Assembly: GCA_028291545.1 (NCBI GenBank)
Contig: JAQGHR010000052.1
Span: 62,001-126,000 of the forward strand
From: Planctomycetota bacterium
Lineage (GTDB): Bacteria > Planctomycetota > Planctomycetia > Isosphaerales > Isosphaeraceae
Reading direction: 5' to 3'
DNA length: 64,000 nt
A model generated the notes under the pieces. It saw nothing but the letters and a program-made list of their open reading frames with translations. It was not told the origin of the DNA and made no database searches. Within the stretch, counting starts at the first letter, position 1. Each line of letters starts with the position of its first letter. This document shows positions 44,588 to 53,412 of the stretch, one piece after another. The translations under genes and the position numbers were made by a program.

Positions 44588-45229
44588 ATGCGTTGGAACA
44601 TCGACCTGCGGAACATGGACCAAGGGGCCCTCGTCGGATTCATCCGGCAACTCGGGGACGAGTTGACCTCGACCCTGGAGGATCACGAGAGGCGGCTGGC
44701 GACCGAGTGCCCCGGCGAGGACGGCGAGGGGCGGCACGAGTGGCTCAAGGTCGAAGCCGAATACCTGGACCAGCGCCTCGACGACCTTTTCGATGAGGCA
44801 CTGACCGAGTGCGGGCTCAGGGATAGGGGCGGGGAGGAGCGAGAGCCGATCCTCCGGCTGTTCGGCTCCGGGCCAGGCGAACCGCTCGTGAAGTGCCTCT
44901 GGTGCGGCGGGGTGGCCACCCGAGAGCAAGCCATCGAACTCGGGTGGGTGCCGTCGTTCTTCGTCGGCGAGGAAGGGGTCGATCGACCCGCCTGCTGCGA
45001 GTGCGCCGATCGCCATCTCGATCACGCACCCGACGGCGAGTTCGTGTTGCGAGAGGGCCACTCGTTGCCGCCGACCATGAGCGAGCGGCGGCCGATGACC
45101 GAGGGCGAGGTGGAGCAGGCGATCCGGCTCTTCGCCGGGAGGCAGCTTTGCGACCGATGCGACCTGGAACCCGCCGATGCGATGACCTACATCCACGACC
45201 ACGAACTCGGGATCGTCGAGGCCCTGTGA
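44588..45229 (+). CDS. Hypothetical zinc-knuckle protein, with coding potential past its stop
   Basis: Protein of 213 residues starting MRWNIDLRNMDQGALVGFI; GAGGAG precedes the ATG. It has CLWCGG near residue 100, CCEC near 135 and CDRC near 190, giving probable zinc-binding pairs. After the TGA at 45227-45229 the same frame goes on with EAVCNYALANPIVGEDDE and then stops. That stretch is short, but continues the Cys/Ala-rich pattern, so the original gene may have been about 19 codons longer. Readthrough is an alternative. No family recognised. Confidence 0.55.
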   Translation: MRWNIDLRNMDQGALVGFIRQLGDELTSTLEDHERRLATECPGEDGEGRHEWLKVEAEYLDQRLDDLFDEALTECGLRDRGGEEREPILRLFGSGPGEPLVKCLWCGGVATREQAIELGWVPSFFVGEEGVDRPACCECADRHLDHAPDGEFVLREGHSLPPTMSERRPMTEGEVEQAIRLFAGRQLCDRCDLEPADAMTYIHDHELGIVEAL

Positions 45230-45289
45230 GAGGCCGTCTGCAACTACGCCCTGGCCAACCCCATCGTCGGGGAGGACGACGAGTGAGTC

Positions 45290-45331
45290 GGGAGGCCCGT
45301 GGCGGCGGTCGCAACACGCCACGGGCCTCCC
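45290..45331. terminator. 15-bp perfect stem-loop
   Basis: GGGAGGCCCGTGGCG at 45290-45304 pairs exactly with CGCCACGGGCCTCCC at 45317-45331 around a 12-base loop. It lies 61 bp after the 44588-45229 gene and is likely its terminator or a transcript-stabilising hairpin. Confidence 0.6.
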
Positions 45332-45477
45332 CCGACCCCTCCAGGAGCCCCTCGCCCGCCTCGACCTGGGCCTTCCGCTCCGCCGGAATCGACGAGGTTC
45401 GAGACGTGGGAGCGGGCCGTCCGAGTCGGAGACGAGATCATGCAACCTGGGCTCAGACAACACCAGAGGAGGCACCA

Positions 45478-45606
45478 ATGTCCGATGAGGAACGCCGTTT
45501 CAGGCACATACTCGCCGAGGTCGAGTCATCGGTCCGGTTGGGCGACTCGGAACACCTCTTGAGGATGCTCCGGCTGATCCTCACGATCGTGTTTCCGGAT
45601 CAGTAG
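45478..45606 (+). CDS. Small hypothetical protein (42 aa)
   Basis: MSDEERRFRHILAEVESSVR and a hydrophobic helix LRMLRLILTIVFPDQ, then stop; AGAGGAGG lies 6-13 bases upstream of the ATG. The last 15 residues could be a short membrane-associated helix. It is followed by a strong hairpin at 45627-45668. Short, but with a good ribosome site and terminator. Confidence 0.55.
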   Translation: MSDEERRFRHILAEVESSVRLGDSEHLLRMLRLILTIVFPDQ

Positions 45607-45626
45607 CCGACGAGGCACCACGTCCG

Positions 45627-45668
45627 ACACGAGGAACGCCGGAGGATCCGCTCCGGCGTTCCTCGTGT
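45627..45668. terminator. 18-bp perfect stem-loop, convergent terminator
   Basis: ACACGAGGAACGCCGGAG (45627-45644) pairs exactly with 45651-45668. It sits between the plus-strand 42-aa gene and the 3' end of the minus-strand integrase, so it could end both transcripts. Confidence 0.7.
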
Positions 45669-45672
45669 TCAT

Positions 45673-47094
45673 TCAGCGGCTCGTTGCGAGCCCGTATTGC
45701 AGGCCAAGCCAACGGCACACCAGGACGAACTGGCTGTCGTCGGGCCGGCCATATCGCCGTTCCGTGAGCGACTGCGGGGCCTGGCCCAGGAAGAACTGGG
45801 CGTATCGGCCGAATGTCCCGTGACGCTCCAGCATCGTGGCCGAGGTCTTGCGCAACATCATCAAGGGGGTCGCCTTCTTGATCCCCAACCGGTCGCACAG
45901 CCGTTGATAGGCTTTCGTAATATTGTCCGTCCGGCTGACTCGATCGTTGGCCCGCAACGGCCGACGCAGCACAGCCCGCCCGTTGCGATTCGTAAGCGCC
46001 AGGGTCTCGTCATCACTTCGGTACTTGCTCAACAGGCGGAAGGTCTCGTCCCAGAGGAGATAAGTCACCTTCGGGACGTTCTTCTTCGTCTCGGTCTTGG
46101 TTCGTTTCCTCGTGATCGTGCCCGCCCGCCAATCGACCTGCGATTGCTTCAAGGCGGCAAGGTCGCTCTGGTAGTACCCGCAATTCAGCATGAGCAGGAG
46201 ATAGAGCCTCGTCCGTTCGCCCGCATTCTCCAGGAGCCGGTCGATCTCGCCGACCTCGAAGGTCCGGATTTCCTGGGTCTCGACCTTGATCGTCAGGCTG
46301 CCGAGGTTCCGGGGGAGGTGCTCCAGAACCCGGTCACGCCAGAGTTGTCGGATGAACGTCTTGCTCGCCGAGAGGATGTGGGCGGCGTATTGCGGCGACA
46401 TCCCACCCACCACCCTCTCCAGGAGATGAGCGTGGAACCTCGCTAGGGTCTTCTCGTCGAGCTTCGAGGCGTCCTTCTCGCCGCAGAAGGCCCGGAAGTG
46501 GGGGAGGCGTTCCTTGATGGGCTGATAGGATGTCAGGCGAATCTGACCCGACTCCGCCCTCGTCTTCTGATTGCGCAGGTATTCATCGACGGCCGTCGCA
46601 ACCGTGTGGGCGGGGATGTCGTCTTGCGCCCACCGCTTGTGGCTCCGTATCGAGCCCAGACGATCGAGCCACGTCAGCACGACGCCGGGCTTCTCGTCGG
46701 CGATCGGATCGACCCGGAGCCCGCCCGGCCTGTTCAACTCCGGCGGGCTGGGCCTGGCGAAATCCGCCTCCAGTCGCCCGACCTCCGCCAAGAGCCGTTC
46801 ACGCCAAGCCTTCAGATCCGGGTCCGTGTCGAGCCTCTCCGCTTCGAGGCCGATCCAATCGAGCATGTTCCGGCGAAGCCCGATCGCTTCCTCGTAGGCG
46901 TCCCGGTGCGGCTTCTGGGCCTCGGTCCGGGAATCAATCTCGGCACGCTTCCGGGTGAACTCTTCGAGGGCCCGCTTGTACCCGAGCGAGTCCGACTTCC
47001 CCGTCCCGAAGGGGAAGTAGAGGACACGCCCCTTGTAGATCTTCTTCCACCTCGACCCGGCCTTGTCCCATGTGAGCTTCAACGTCCGGGCCAT
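45673..47094 (-). CDS. Tyrosine recombinase (integrase of the left island), planctomycete type
   Basis: Protein of 473 residues from MARTLKLTWDKAGSRW at 47094; the frame is open to 47184. It has an N-terminal DNA-binding segment and SAM-like core-binding domain (HFRAFCGEKDASKLDEKTLA), then a catalytic domain with LLMLNCGYYQSDLAAL where most tyrosine recombinases have GxRxxE, a conserved lysine strand, MLRKTSATML (Arg near 415), FLGQ and RRYG with the nucleophile Tyr near 448. The lack of the first catalytic arginine is characteristic of a planctomycete subgroup I recall. It lies 113 bp from the tRNA-Arg fragment at 47207, so it is probably the enzyme that integrated the left island. Confidence 0.75.
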   Translation of the reverse strand: MARTLKLTWDKAGSRWKKIYKGRVLYFPFGTGKSDSLGYKRALEEFTRKRAEIDSRTEAQKPHRDAYEEAIGLRRNMLDWIGLEAERLDTDPDLKAWRERLLAEVGRLEADFARPSPPELNRPGGLRVDPIADEKPGVVLTWLDRLGSIRSHKRWAQDDIPAHTVATAVDEYLRNQKTRAESGQIRLTSYQPIKERLPHFRAFCGEKDASKLDEKTLARFHAHLLERVVGGMSPQYAAHILSASKTFIRQLWRDRVLEHLPRNLGSLTIKVETQEIRTFEVGEIDRLLENAGERTRLYLLLMLNCGYYQSDLAALKQSQVDWRAGTITRKRTKTETKKNVPKVTYLLWDETFRLLSKYRSDDETLALTNRNGRAVLRRPLRANDRVSRTDNITKAYQRLCDRLGIKKATPLMMLRKTSATMLERHGTFGRYAQFFLGQAPQSLTERRYGRPDDSQFVLVCRWLGLQYGLATSR

Positions 47095-47206
47095 GCCATC
47101 GCCCCTGATACGATTTCTGATACGATTTCGCCCCACGATCGTATCAAATCGTATCAAACTCCGCCAGAAACCGCTGGAAAACAAGGGTTATTTTTCAAGA
47201 GCAACG

Positions 47207-47250
47207 GTCTTCTAAACCGTAGGTCGTTGGTTCGAATCCAACCGGGCGTA
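47207..47250 (+). repeat. att site: 3' fragment of tRNA-Arg(TCT), copy 1
   Basis: The 44 bases begin GTCTTCTAAACCGTAGGTCG and end CCAACCGGGCGTA; they comprise the anticodon loop CTTCTAA (anticodon TCT), variable loop, T-arm and acceptor 3' strand of a tRNA-Arg. Just upstream, AGAGCAACG extends the match into the D-arm side, and ACGGT/ACCGT form the anticodon stem, but no D-arm or 5' acceptor (ACGCCCG expected) follows, so it is not a complete tRNA. The same 44 bases recur exactly at 59705-59748. Confidence 0.85.
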
Positions 47251-47361
47251 GTTTTCGCAAGTCGATAGTAAACTTGAACTTGCGCGCCAGATCGCGGTTG
47301 AATAAGATGGACGGAAACCCCCCACAAATCCGGTAGACTACCGGGTTCTGGAGATTTCCCC

Positions 47362-48555
47362 ATGCCATCCACCGCGCATCGCACCCCGTCTTACCGTCGT
47401 CACAAGGCAAGCGGGCAAGCAGTCGTCACGCTGAACGGGCGGGATGTCTATCTCGGCATCCACGGGACGCCAGAGTCCCGGGCCGAGTACGATCGCAGGA
47501 TTGCCGAATGGCTCGCAGCCGGGAGACACTCGGCACCGAAGACGGCATCAGACGAGGGGTCAAGCTCTGCCCTTTCGGTCGATCGGGTCATGCTGGCCTA
47601 CGTCCGCCATGCAGAGACGTATTACACGAAGAACGGCAAGCCGACATCGGAAGTCGGGAATATCAAGCTCGCGCTCCGTCCGCTCCGCAAACTCTACGGG
47701 CCGACGCCAGCGCGAGATTTTGGGCCGCTCTCCCTCAAAGCCGTTCGGAACGCGATGATCGAATCCGGCATCTGCCGCAACGAGGTCAACAAGCGAGTCC
47801 GGCATGTGCTCCGCATGTTCAAATGGGCGGTGTCCAATGAGATGGCGCCCCCGTCTCTCCATCATGCCCTCACGACCGTCTCCGGCTTGAAGCGTGGCCG
47901 ATCCGAAGCGAGGGAGACGGAACCCGTCAAGATCGTCTCCGATGCGTTCGTGGATGCCGTGCGGCCCTTCGTCAGCCCGCAAGTCTGGACGATGATTCAA
48001 CTCCAGCGGTTGACCGGGATGCGACCGGGCGAAGTCTGCCAGATGCGATCGTGCGACCTGGATATGTCGGGGAAGGTCTGGGCCTACACTCCAGCAAGCC
48101 ACAAGACCCAACATCATGGGAAGACGAGGACGATCTATCTCGGCCCACAAGCCCAAGAGATCGTCAAGCCGTGGCTTCGGACGGAATTGACCGCGTACCT
48201 GTTCAGTCCGCACGAGGCGATGGCAACCCGAAATGCGGCGCGGCGTACCGCCCGCAAGTCCCCCATGACTCCCTCGCATAGGGTTAGGCTCAAAAGGAAG
48301 GGCAAGAGTCGTCTCCCGGGCGAAGTCTACGCGGTGAGCGCGTACGGCCATGCCATCAAGACGGCCTGTAAGAAGGCCGGAGTCCCCCACTGGCACGCGC
48401 ACAGACTCCGGCACAATGCCGGTACTCAGCTTCGCCGAGAGTTCGGCCTGGACGTTGCCCGCGTGGTCCTCGGACATAGTTCGCTCGTGACGACCGAAAT
48501 CTATGCAGAGGCGGATAATGAGAAGGCGTCCGCCGCGATGGGGCGGATCGGCTAG
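47362..48555 (+). CDS. int: Tyrosine recombinase (integrase of the right element)
   Basis: Protein of 397 residues. It has an N-terminal arm domain (SYRRHKASGQAVVTLNGRDV), a core-binding domain and a catalytic domain with all expected residues: Arg in LTGMRPGEV near 218, Lys region SHKTQHHGKTR, HRLRH near 346, LGHSS and the nucleophile in TEIYAEA near 380. It starts 112 bp inside the left att copy and points into the element, the standard position of an integrase. A palindromic CCGGTAGACTACCGG (47330-47344) lies in its leader. Confidence 0.88.
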   Translation: MPSTAHRTPSYRRHKASGQAVVTLNGRDVYLGIHGTPESRAEYDRRIAEWLAAGRHSAPKTASDEGSSSALSVDRVMLAYVRHAETYYTKNGKPTSEVGNIKLALRPLRKLYGPTPARDFGPLSLKAVRNAMIESGICRNEVNKRVRHVLRMFKWAVSNEMAPPSLHHALTTVSGLKRGRSEARETEPVKIVSDAFVDAVRPFVSPQVWTMIQLQRLTGMRPGEVCQMRSCDLDMSGKVWAYTPASHKTQHHGKTRTIYLGPQAQEIVKPWLRTELTAYLFSPHEAMATRNAARRTARKSPMTPSHRVRLKRKGKSRLPGEVYAVSAYGHAIKTACKKAGVPHWHAHRLRHNAGTQLRREFGLDVARVVLGHSSLVTTEIYAEADNEKASAAMGRIG

Positions 48556-48582
48556 CGTTATTACCACCCCTAGCGCCGGGAT

Positions 48583-48629
48583 AATTCCAATTTAACGACA
48601 CTCATAATAAGAGTCGTTAAATTGGAATT
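48583..48629. terminator. AT-rich 17-bp stem-loop after the integrase
   Basis: AATTCCAATTTAACGAC (48583-48599) and its exact complement (48613-48629), followed by TATTTATTT. It is much more AT-rich than the surroundings and lies 28 bp after the integrase stop; a rho-independent-like, possibly two-way terminator. Confidence 0.65.
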
Positions 48630-48734
48630 ATTTATTTCTGCATATAACTCGTAGACCGCGCGCCATCTAAACCATAGAATCTCAGACGAGGACACACAAA
48701 CCCGTGTCTAAAGTGGCTCGAATGGAGGCCGGGA

Positions 48735-49052
48735 ATGGGAATCGAAATCGCCAGCGAAACACTCCTCACGATCAAGCAGTATTGCGAATTTCGCGGACCT
48801 GGACGTGGCGGAAAACCCATGAGCCCATTGACGGCTTACCGCCACATCAACATCGGCGTTCGTGGCATTCGGCTCGAACACACGAGAGTAGGCGGCACCG
48901 TGTACACGAGCGTTGAAGCCGTCCAGCGCTTCGCTGACGCTCTGACGGATGCCAAACTGAGGAAGTATGCTCCCGCCGCTATCGCCATTCCCGCCGCGCG
49001 TCGCCGCAAAGACGAGGCGGTTGCTCGCGAGCTTGACGCGCTAGGCGTCTGA
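48735..49052 (+). CDS. DUF1580 protein, excisionase-like helix-turn-helix
   Basis: Protein of 105 residues. LTIKQYCEFRGPGRGGKPMS followed by TAYRHINIGVRGIRLEHTRV and TVYTSVEAVQRFADALT matches DUF1580, a planctomycete-enriched family of small winged-helix proteins often beside integrases and resembling excisionases or Cro-like regulators. Here it sits between the integrase and the primase, 180 bp after the integrase and upstream of its own terminator hairpin (49102-49134). It probably directs excision or controls the primase operon. Confidence 0.78.
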   Translation: MGIEIASETLLTIKQYCEFRGPGRGGKPMSPLTAYRHINIGVRGIRLEHTRVGGTVYTSVEAVQRFADALTDAKLRKYAPAAIAIPAARRRKDEAVARELDALGV

Positions 49053-49101
49053 ATCAAATCGTCGGTAGGAGAAGGCCGCTCCCGGTAGGAATCACACCAA
49101 T

Positions 49102-49134
49102 GAGAAAAGCCAAGCGGGTAGGCTTGGCTTTCTC
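49102..49134 (+). terminator. Stem-loop terminator after the DUF1580 gene
   Basis: GAGAAAAGCCAAGC / GCTTGGCTTTCTC around a short loop, with a one-base bulge, 50 bp after the DUF1580 stop and before the primase start at 49160. Confidence 0.6.
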
Positions 49135-49159
49135 GGGAAGCATGCAGAAATCATGAGCG

Positions 49160-51772
49160 ATGACCTCAGTACAAGATACGATCCCCATGGGGATTCCGCA
49201 AGTCTGCGACCACTCGGCGACGATTCCGAGCCCGCAACAGTCGCCCCCGGCCGATCCCTTCAACCGGGCTCAAATCGCGGCATTCGTCAAGGCGATTACT
49301 GATTTCGATCAGGGTTGCATTGAGTTTCGGGTCTTCGATGCGAACCTTGCAAAAGACAATCGAATCATCGCGCACCCACAATACAAATCCACGGTGGGGG
49401 GATGGTTCGATTCGGTGGAAGCGATCGTCAACAATGTGACGAGACTCTACAGGATCAGCGGCTATCTGACCGTCAACCCGGTCAACCCATTATTCCTCGC
49501 ACGACGAAAGAACAAGGTCGCGAGGATCGACAGGGGTCAAGGCGCATCCGATAAGGACATCGTTTGCCTTCGGTGGGTGTTCCTGGACATCGACCCGAAG
49601 AAACCACTCCCGGACATCTCGGCCACGGAAACCGAGCGCCAGCACGCGATTGACCGTCGAGACAAGATCCTCACGGATCATCCCGACATCCGCGCGTGCT
49701 CGATCTGGGGTGGCTCCGGTAACGGCGCGTGGATTCTCGTGCGTCTTCCCGACTATCCCAACGATGAGGCGCACAACGCGATCGTGGGGCGGTTTATCGA
49801 CCACTTCCACGGTCGATACAGCGATGGTCTTGCGGAAGTCGATACGAAGACCCGCAACGCATCACGGATCATGGGGATTCCGGGAACCGTCAAATGCAAA
49901 GGGGAACCGACTGGCGGCCGCCTATGGAGGATGGCGACGTTCGATTCGATGGAGCTGGGCTGCACGTTGACACCGCCGCCCTTGGATCTTGCGGCTTGGG
50001 TGGATAGTCGCGCTCCGCAAGCCGCCCAGCAAGTTATGGAGATGAGCCCCGATGGATGTGTCGCGGTCGCCATCCCCTGTGCTGTCAGACCCGGTGCAGA
50101 CCTCGATTCGCGGATCGTGCGAGCAACCGCCTATCTCGCCAGAATCGCCCCGGCCATTTCGGGTCAAGACGGACACGGCCAGACCTTTGATGCGGCTTGC
50201 GCGCTCATCAAGGGGTTTAACCTCTCCATAGGCATCGCAAGGCCGATCTTGACCGATTGGAACACGCGATGCGTCCCTCCGTGGTCCGAGCACGAGATTG
50301 AGCACAAACTCCAGCAGGCCGATACGAAGGCCGACGACAAGCCGCGTGGCTACTTGTCGGGTAGCTCGAATGAAGTCCCGAGATTCGCGATCGAGCCCGC
50401 GTCACTCGGGACGAATTTCGCGTTGACGGACCTGGGGAACGCCGAACGATTCCGTGAGAGAAATCGAGGGCAAGTCAGGCACGTCACGGCGTGGGGGAAA
50501 TGGATTTCGTTCGACGGCCGACGATGGTCAGTCAATGATCTTGGCGATATCAACCAGCGCGGCAATCGGGTGATTCGCGCGATCGGCCTTGAAGCCGTCA
50601 ACGAGGGCAATGACGATCAGCGAAAGAGGATCTTGCGGCACGCGCTCGCGAGCGAATCCGCCGCGCGAATCGCGGCCATGCTCAAGATTTCCGCGACCGT
50701 CGAAGGCGTCCCGATCGCGCCCGAAGAACTGGATTGCGATCCCTACCTGTTTAATTGCTTGAATGGGACGATCGACTTGCGGACCGGGGGCCTGATCCCG
50801 CATCGCGCCGAAGACCTCATCACGCAACTCTGTCCGCTCGAATACCGCCCTGATGCCGAGTGTCCCCAGTGGCTTGGCACCCTGAATCTATTCTTCTCCG
50901 GTAATCCGGGGCTCATCCTGTATTTTCAGCGGATTCTCGGCTATGCGATGTTCGGCATCGTCCGAGATCACATTCTGCCAGTGGCCTATGGGATCGGGGC
51001 CAATGGCAAATCAACGATGCTCGGAACGGCGCTTGGAGTATTCGGAACCGATTATGCGATGAAAGCCCCACCCGAGATGTTCATGGCGAAGATCGGGGAT
51101 TCGCATCCAACTGACCGGGCGGACCTGTTCCGAAAGCGTCTCGTCGTGGCCATCGAGACCGAAGACGGCCGCAAGCTAAACGAGACGATGGTCAAGGAAT
51201 TGACCGGGGGCGATCCGATTCGAGCCCGCCGCATGCGCGAGAATTTTTGGGAGTTCCTGCCGTCTCATACGATCATCTTGGCGACGAACCACAAGCCAGC
51301 CATCAAAGGCACGGACGATGGCATCTGGCGACGTGTCCGATTGATCCCCTTCGCGGTCAAGGTCGATGGTGTGCAGGCCGACAAGTCGATGCCGGAGAAG
51401 CTACGGGCCGAGTATCCGGGAATCCTCGCGTGGTGCGTCCGGGGGGCGATGGATTGGTACGCCAACGGGCTTGTGGAACCAGAGGAAGTCAGGTCAGCCA
51501 CCCAAGAATATCGTGGAAGTGAGGATATCGTCGGATCGTTCATTTCTGAGAACTGCCAGGTCGGTTCCGGCGAAAGAGTTAAATCTGGCGACCTTTACGC
51601 CAGTTATCGCCAATGGGCGAATGGAACCATCGAGCCCGCTCTCAGTCAACGGAACCTTGGTTCCGCGATGACAGAAAAAGGATTTACGCGAATTACGAGT
51701 AACGGAACATGGTATATGGGCATCAGTTTGCGGAAATTGGACGAGGCGCAAGTGGTATGGCCAAACCTGTAG
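49160..51772 (+). CDS. P4-type phage/plasmid primase-helicase
   Basis: Protein of 870 residues. The N-terminal primase-like domain has WVFLDIDPKKP near residue 140 and GGSGNGAWILVRL near 190 (catalytic Asp-x-Asp and glycine-rich strand of archaeo-eukaryotic primases); a PriCT-like helical segment follows (SEHEIEHKLQQAD). The C-terminal superfamily 3 helicase with a D5-type N-terminal region has Walker A YGIGANGKSTML near 610, LVVAIETEDGR as Walker B, TIILATNHKPAIKG as motif C, and DGIWRRVRLIPF. Such proteins initiate and unwind the replication of P4-like satellites and plasmids. GGAACC/GGTTCC motifs cluster around its 3' end. Confidence 0.9.
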   Translation: MTSVQDTIPMGIPQVCDHSATIPSPQQSPPADPFNRAQIAAFVKAITDFDQGCIEFRVFDANLAKDNRIIAHPQYKSTVGGWFDSVEAIVNNVTRLYRISGYLTVNPVNPLFLARRKNKVARIDRGQGASDKDIVCLRWVFLDIDPKKPLPDISATETERQHAIDRRDKILTDHPDIRACSIWGGSGNGAWILVRLPDYPNDEAHNAIVGRFIDHFHGRYSDGLAEVDTKTRNASRIMGIPGTVKCKGEPTGGRLWRMATFDSMELGCTLTPPPLDLAAWVDSRAPQAAQQVMEMSPDGCVAVAIPCAVRPGADLDSRIVRATAYLARIAPAISGQDGHGQTFDAACALIKGFNLSIGIARPILTDWNTRCVPPWSEHEIEHKLQQADTKADDKPRGYLSGSSNEVPRFAIEPASLGTNFALTDLGNAERFRERNRGQVRHVTAWGKWISFDGRRWSVNDLGDINQRGNRVIRAIGLEAVNEGNDDQRKRILRHALASESAARIAAMLKISATVEGVPIAPEELDCDPYLFNCLNGTIDLRTGGLIPHRAEDLITQLCPLEYRPDAECPQWLGTLNLFFSGNPGLILYFQRILGYAMFGIVRDHILPVAYGIGANGKSTMLGTALGVFGTDYAMKAPPEMFMAKIGDSHPTDRADLFRKRLVVAIETEDGRKLNETMVKELTGGDPIRARRMRENFWEFLPSHTIILATNHKPAIKGTDDGIWRRVRLIPFAVKVDGVQADKSMPEKLRAEYPGILAWCVRGAMDWYANGLVEPEEVRSATQEYRGSEDIVGSFISENCQVGSGERVKSGDLYASYRQWANGTIEPALSQRNLGSAMTEKGFTRITSNGTWYMGISLRKLDEAQVVWPNL

Positions 51773-51869
51773 CGGCGGAACCTTTTTCAGATTTTGGGGG
51801 TTCAGCACGCTTTGTCATTCTCGTGAAGCCGTTTATAGGGGAAATAGGTTCCAAGGTTCCGTTGGTTCC
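51623..51869. repeat. Cluster of GGAACC / GGTTCC motifs, possible origin iterons
   Basis: Seven copies: 51623-51628, 51651-51656, 51659-51664 (a GGAACC-TT-GGTTCC dyad), 51777-51782, 51847-51852, 51855-51860 and 51864-51869. The last three are spaced 8 and 9 bases apart. The cluster straddles the end of the primase-helicase gene, a usual place for a satellite origin. Confidence 0.45.
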
Positions 51870-52095
51870 GTAAGTATACTTTGATGGAAATTTCACGCTA
51901 CCGGCATGGCCGTCTGGCGACTCGATATCGGACCTCGATCACGCTCAACTAGATCCGGCATGGTCGGATCGCAACCGCCGCTAAGACGGCAGACCCCTAC
52001 CCGACATGGTCGGCTAACGGGTTGACTCTCGGCCCCATGGGGGATTCGGGGGGATCGAAGACGTATCTACATCTTCCTTCCCGAGAGACCGAACA
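51773..52095. other. Intergenic region after the primase
   Basis: No gene. Holds the distal GGTTCC repeats and, further on, three related strings GGCATGG(C/T)CG, GGCATGGTCGG and GACATGGTCGG (about 51903, 51957 and 52002). An AT-rich segment at 51870-51895 (AAGTATACTTTGATGG) could be an unwinding region or promoter. Confidence 0.4.
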
Positions 52096-52299
52096 ATGAA
52101 GCTCGTGATTTGCGATCGTTGCGGCAAGCAACTTCAAGGCGCTCATCTCCAATTGGAGATCACGGTCCCGAGCGCGAAGCCGGATCTGAAATCCGCCCCG
52201 GGCTGGCCGATCTACGATCTTTGCGGCCCTTGCTTTTCCGCCGTCGAAAAATTCGCGACCGCGTTTTCCGCCAAGGCAAAATCCCGGCCCACAACCTGA
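52096..52299 (+). CDS. Small zinc-ribbon protein
   Basis: Protein of 67 residues. MKLVICDRCGKQLQGAHLQL and, 35 residues later, YDLCGPCFSAVEKF give a CxxC...CxxC zinc ribbon. A suitable GAGAGACC precedes the ATG. It is followed 26 bp later by the 222-residue gene. Similar tiny ribbons are common in phages; no function can be given. Confidence 0.65.
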   Translation: MKLVICDRCGKQLQGAHLQLEITVPSAKPDLKSAPGWPIYDLCGPCFSAVEKFATAFSAKAKSRPTT

Positions 52300-52325
52300 C
52301 CCATCACATCATCGGAGATTTCACC

Positions 52326-52994
52326 ATGTCTGCGAATCGCATCGAACAGCTCGTTACCGCCGTCCTGGAAAAGATGCGCCGCTCGGGCGAATTATTGCCG
52401 GGCGCCGCGGAGCAACTTGCCAAGTTTCATGAGGGTCACATGTCGCCGCCGAAGGCCGTCGGCGCGCTGTTCAAATTCTTCGCGACCGATGGAAAGCGAT
52501 TCCTCGATCCCGAGTACGCGGCCAGTGACGCTTCACCCTTCCGAGGGGTGCTCCGTCGGATGCCGTTGAGCGGCGAGGATTCAATCGACCAGCTCTATCG
52601 CGAGCTGGCCGTCCGGTTCGGGCATCTTGATGTGGCGACGATGGCGGAACGTGTCGTCATCCACCTTGAACGGCGCGAGAACTCCGAGCACTGGAAAGTT
52701 GATCTCCAACCGGACATGCCACTCGGCGAACGTCGCGTCCTGGAGGCGCTGAAGCACTTCAAACCCTTGATCGTTCGGGGCGCTCATCTGCCCGGTCTAG
52801 CTCGCGAGTGGGGACCGTCCCTCGGTACCTTCCCAGAGCACATCGTCGCCAAGCGGGTGGCGCAACGTCTGGAGTCCAGGCCGGATCTTCTCAAGTATGG
52901 GTTCGGGCCGGATTGCAACGATCCCATCTTCTCGCCAGCCAAGCTCACAGATGCGGAGAAATCAGCCTCGGGCCTGTCGCGGTCGAGTTACTGA
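52326..52994 (+). CDS. Hypothetical protein
   Basis: Protein of 222 residues from the ATG at 52326, with GGAG 8-11 bases upstream. The frame is open further upstream but that overlaps the zinc-ribbon gene. It is helical (ANRIEQLVTAVLEKMRRSG, VGALFKFFATDGKRF) with no cysteine pairs. No family recognised. Probably co-transcribed with the zinc-ribbon gene. Confidence 0.6.
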   Translation: MSANRIEQLVTAVLEKMRRSGELLPGAAEQLAKFHEGHMSPPKAVGALFKFFATDGKRFLDPEYAASDASPFRGVLRRMPLSGEDSIDQLYRELAVRFGHLDVATMAERVVIHLERRENSEHWKVDLQPDMPLGERRVLEALKHFKPLIVRGAHLPGLAREWGPSLGTFPEHIVAKRVAQRLESRPDLLKYGFGPDCNDPIFSPAKLTDAEKSASGLSRSSY

Positions 52995-53412
52995 AAAAAC
53001 CTCGAATCGGGGCGAGTGCGCGAAGGGATAGGGGGGTCTCTCTCCATCCCTCTCGCCTCTCGTTCCGGTTCCTCCTCTCGCCGCCTCGCTGCCGTTCCCC
53101 TGCCGTTTCCGGCCCCTTCACTGGCCCTGATCGTCGCGTCGTCAAAGATCGCTCCTAGGGCCGTCCAGGGGCCTTATGGAGCATGCCCTAAAACTACCTA
53201 TTAGGGTGGGTCGCTGATGCTGACTACTAGGCGCAACCCCTTTAATCATCACTAAGTTGTGTGTGATAGTGATGATTCGCCCCCCTCTCGACGCGCGCGG
53301 ACAATTGTCGGGGCTTACCCTATGCCACGGGTGGGGGGGCCTGGACGGATTCGGCCTTCCCGTAGCAAACAGACAGAAAACAACGCTAAGGTTGAGCATA
53401 GGAGGGCTCGAT
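52995..53412. other. Intergenic region
   Basis: No gene seen. It contains a CT-rich tract (53035-53100) and an inverted repeat AATCATCACT / AGTGATGATT at about 53242-53276. Confidence 0.35.

Larger units (their letters stand above)
1..47250. mobile_element. Left genomic island (right part), ending at a tRNA-Arg att copy
   Basis: All genes here are accessory in type: two plasmid-type Rep/primase genes, ArdC, a BREX-2 operon, an orphan Dam methylase, and at the right end a tyrosine recombinase (45673-47094) lying 113 bp from a tRNA 3'-end fragment. An integrase next to a tRNA fragment is the usual right end of a tRNA-integrated island. The left end and the intact tRNA are not in this window, so the boundary at 1 is only the window edge. 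It could also be more than one element, since two Rep modules are present. This delimitation is inference. Confidence 0.45.

Noticed and set aside
47173..47250. Complete tRNA-Arg at the left att copy
   Set aside because: The anticodon arm and T-arm are present but no D-arm or complementary acceptor 5' strand exists upstream, so it is a fragment.
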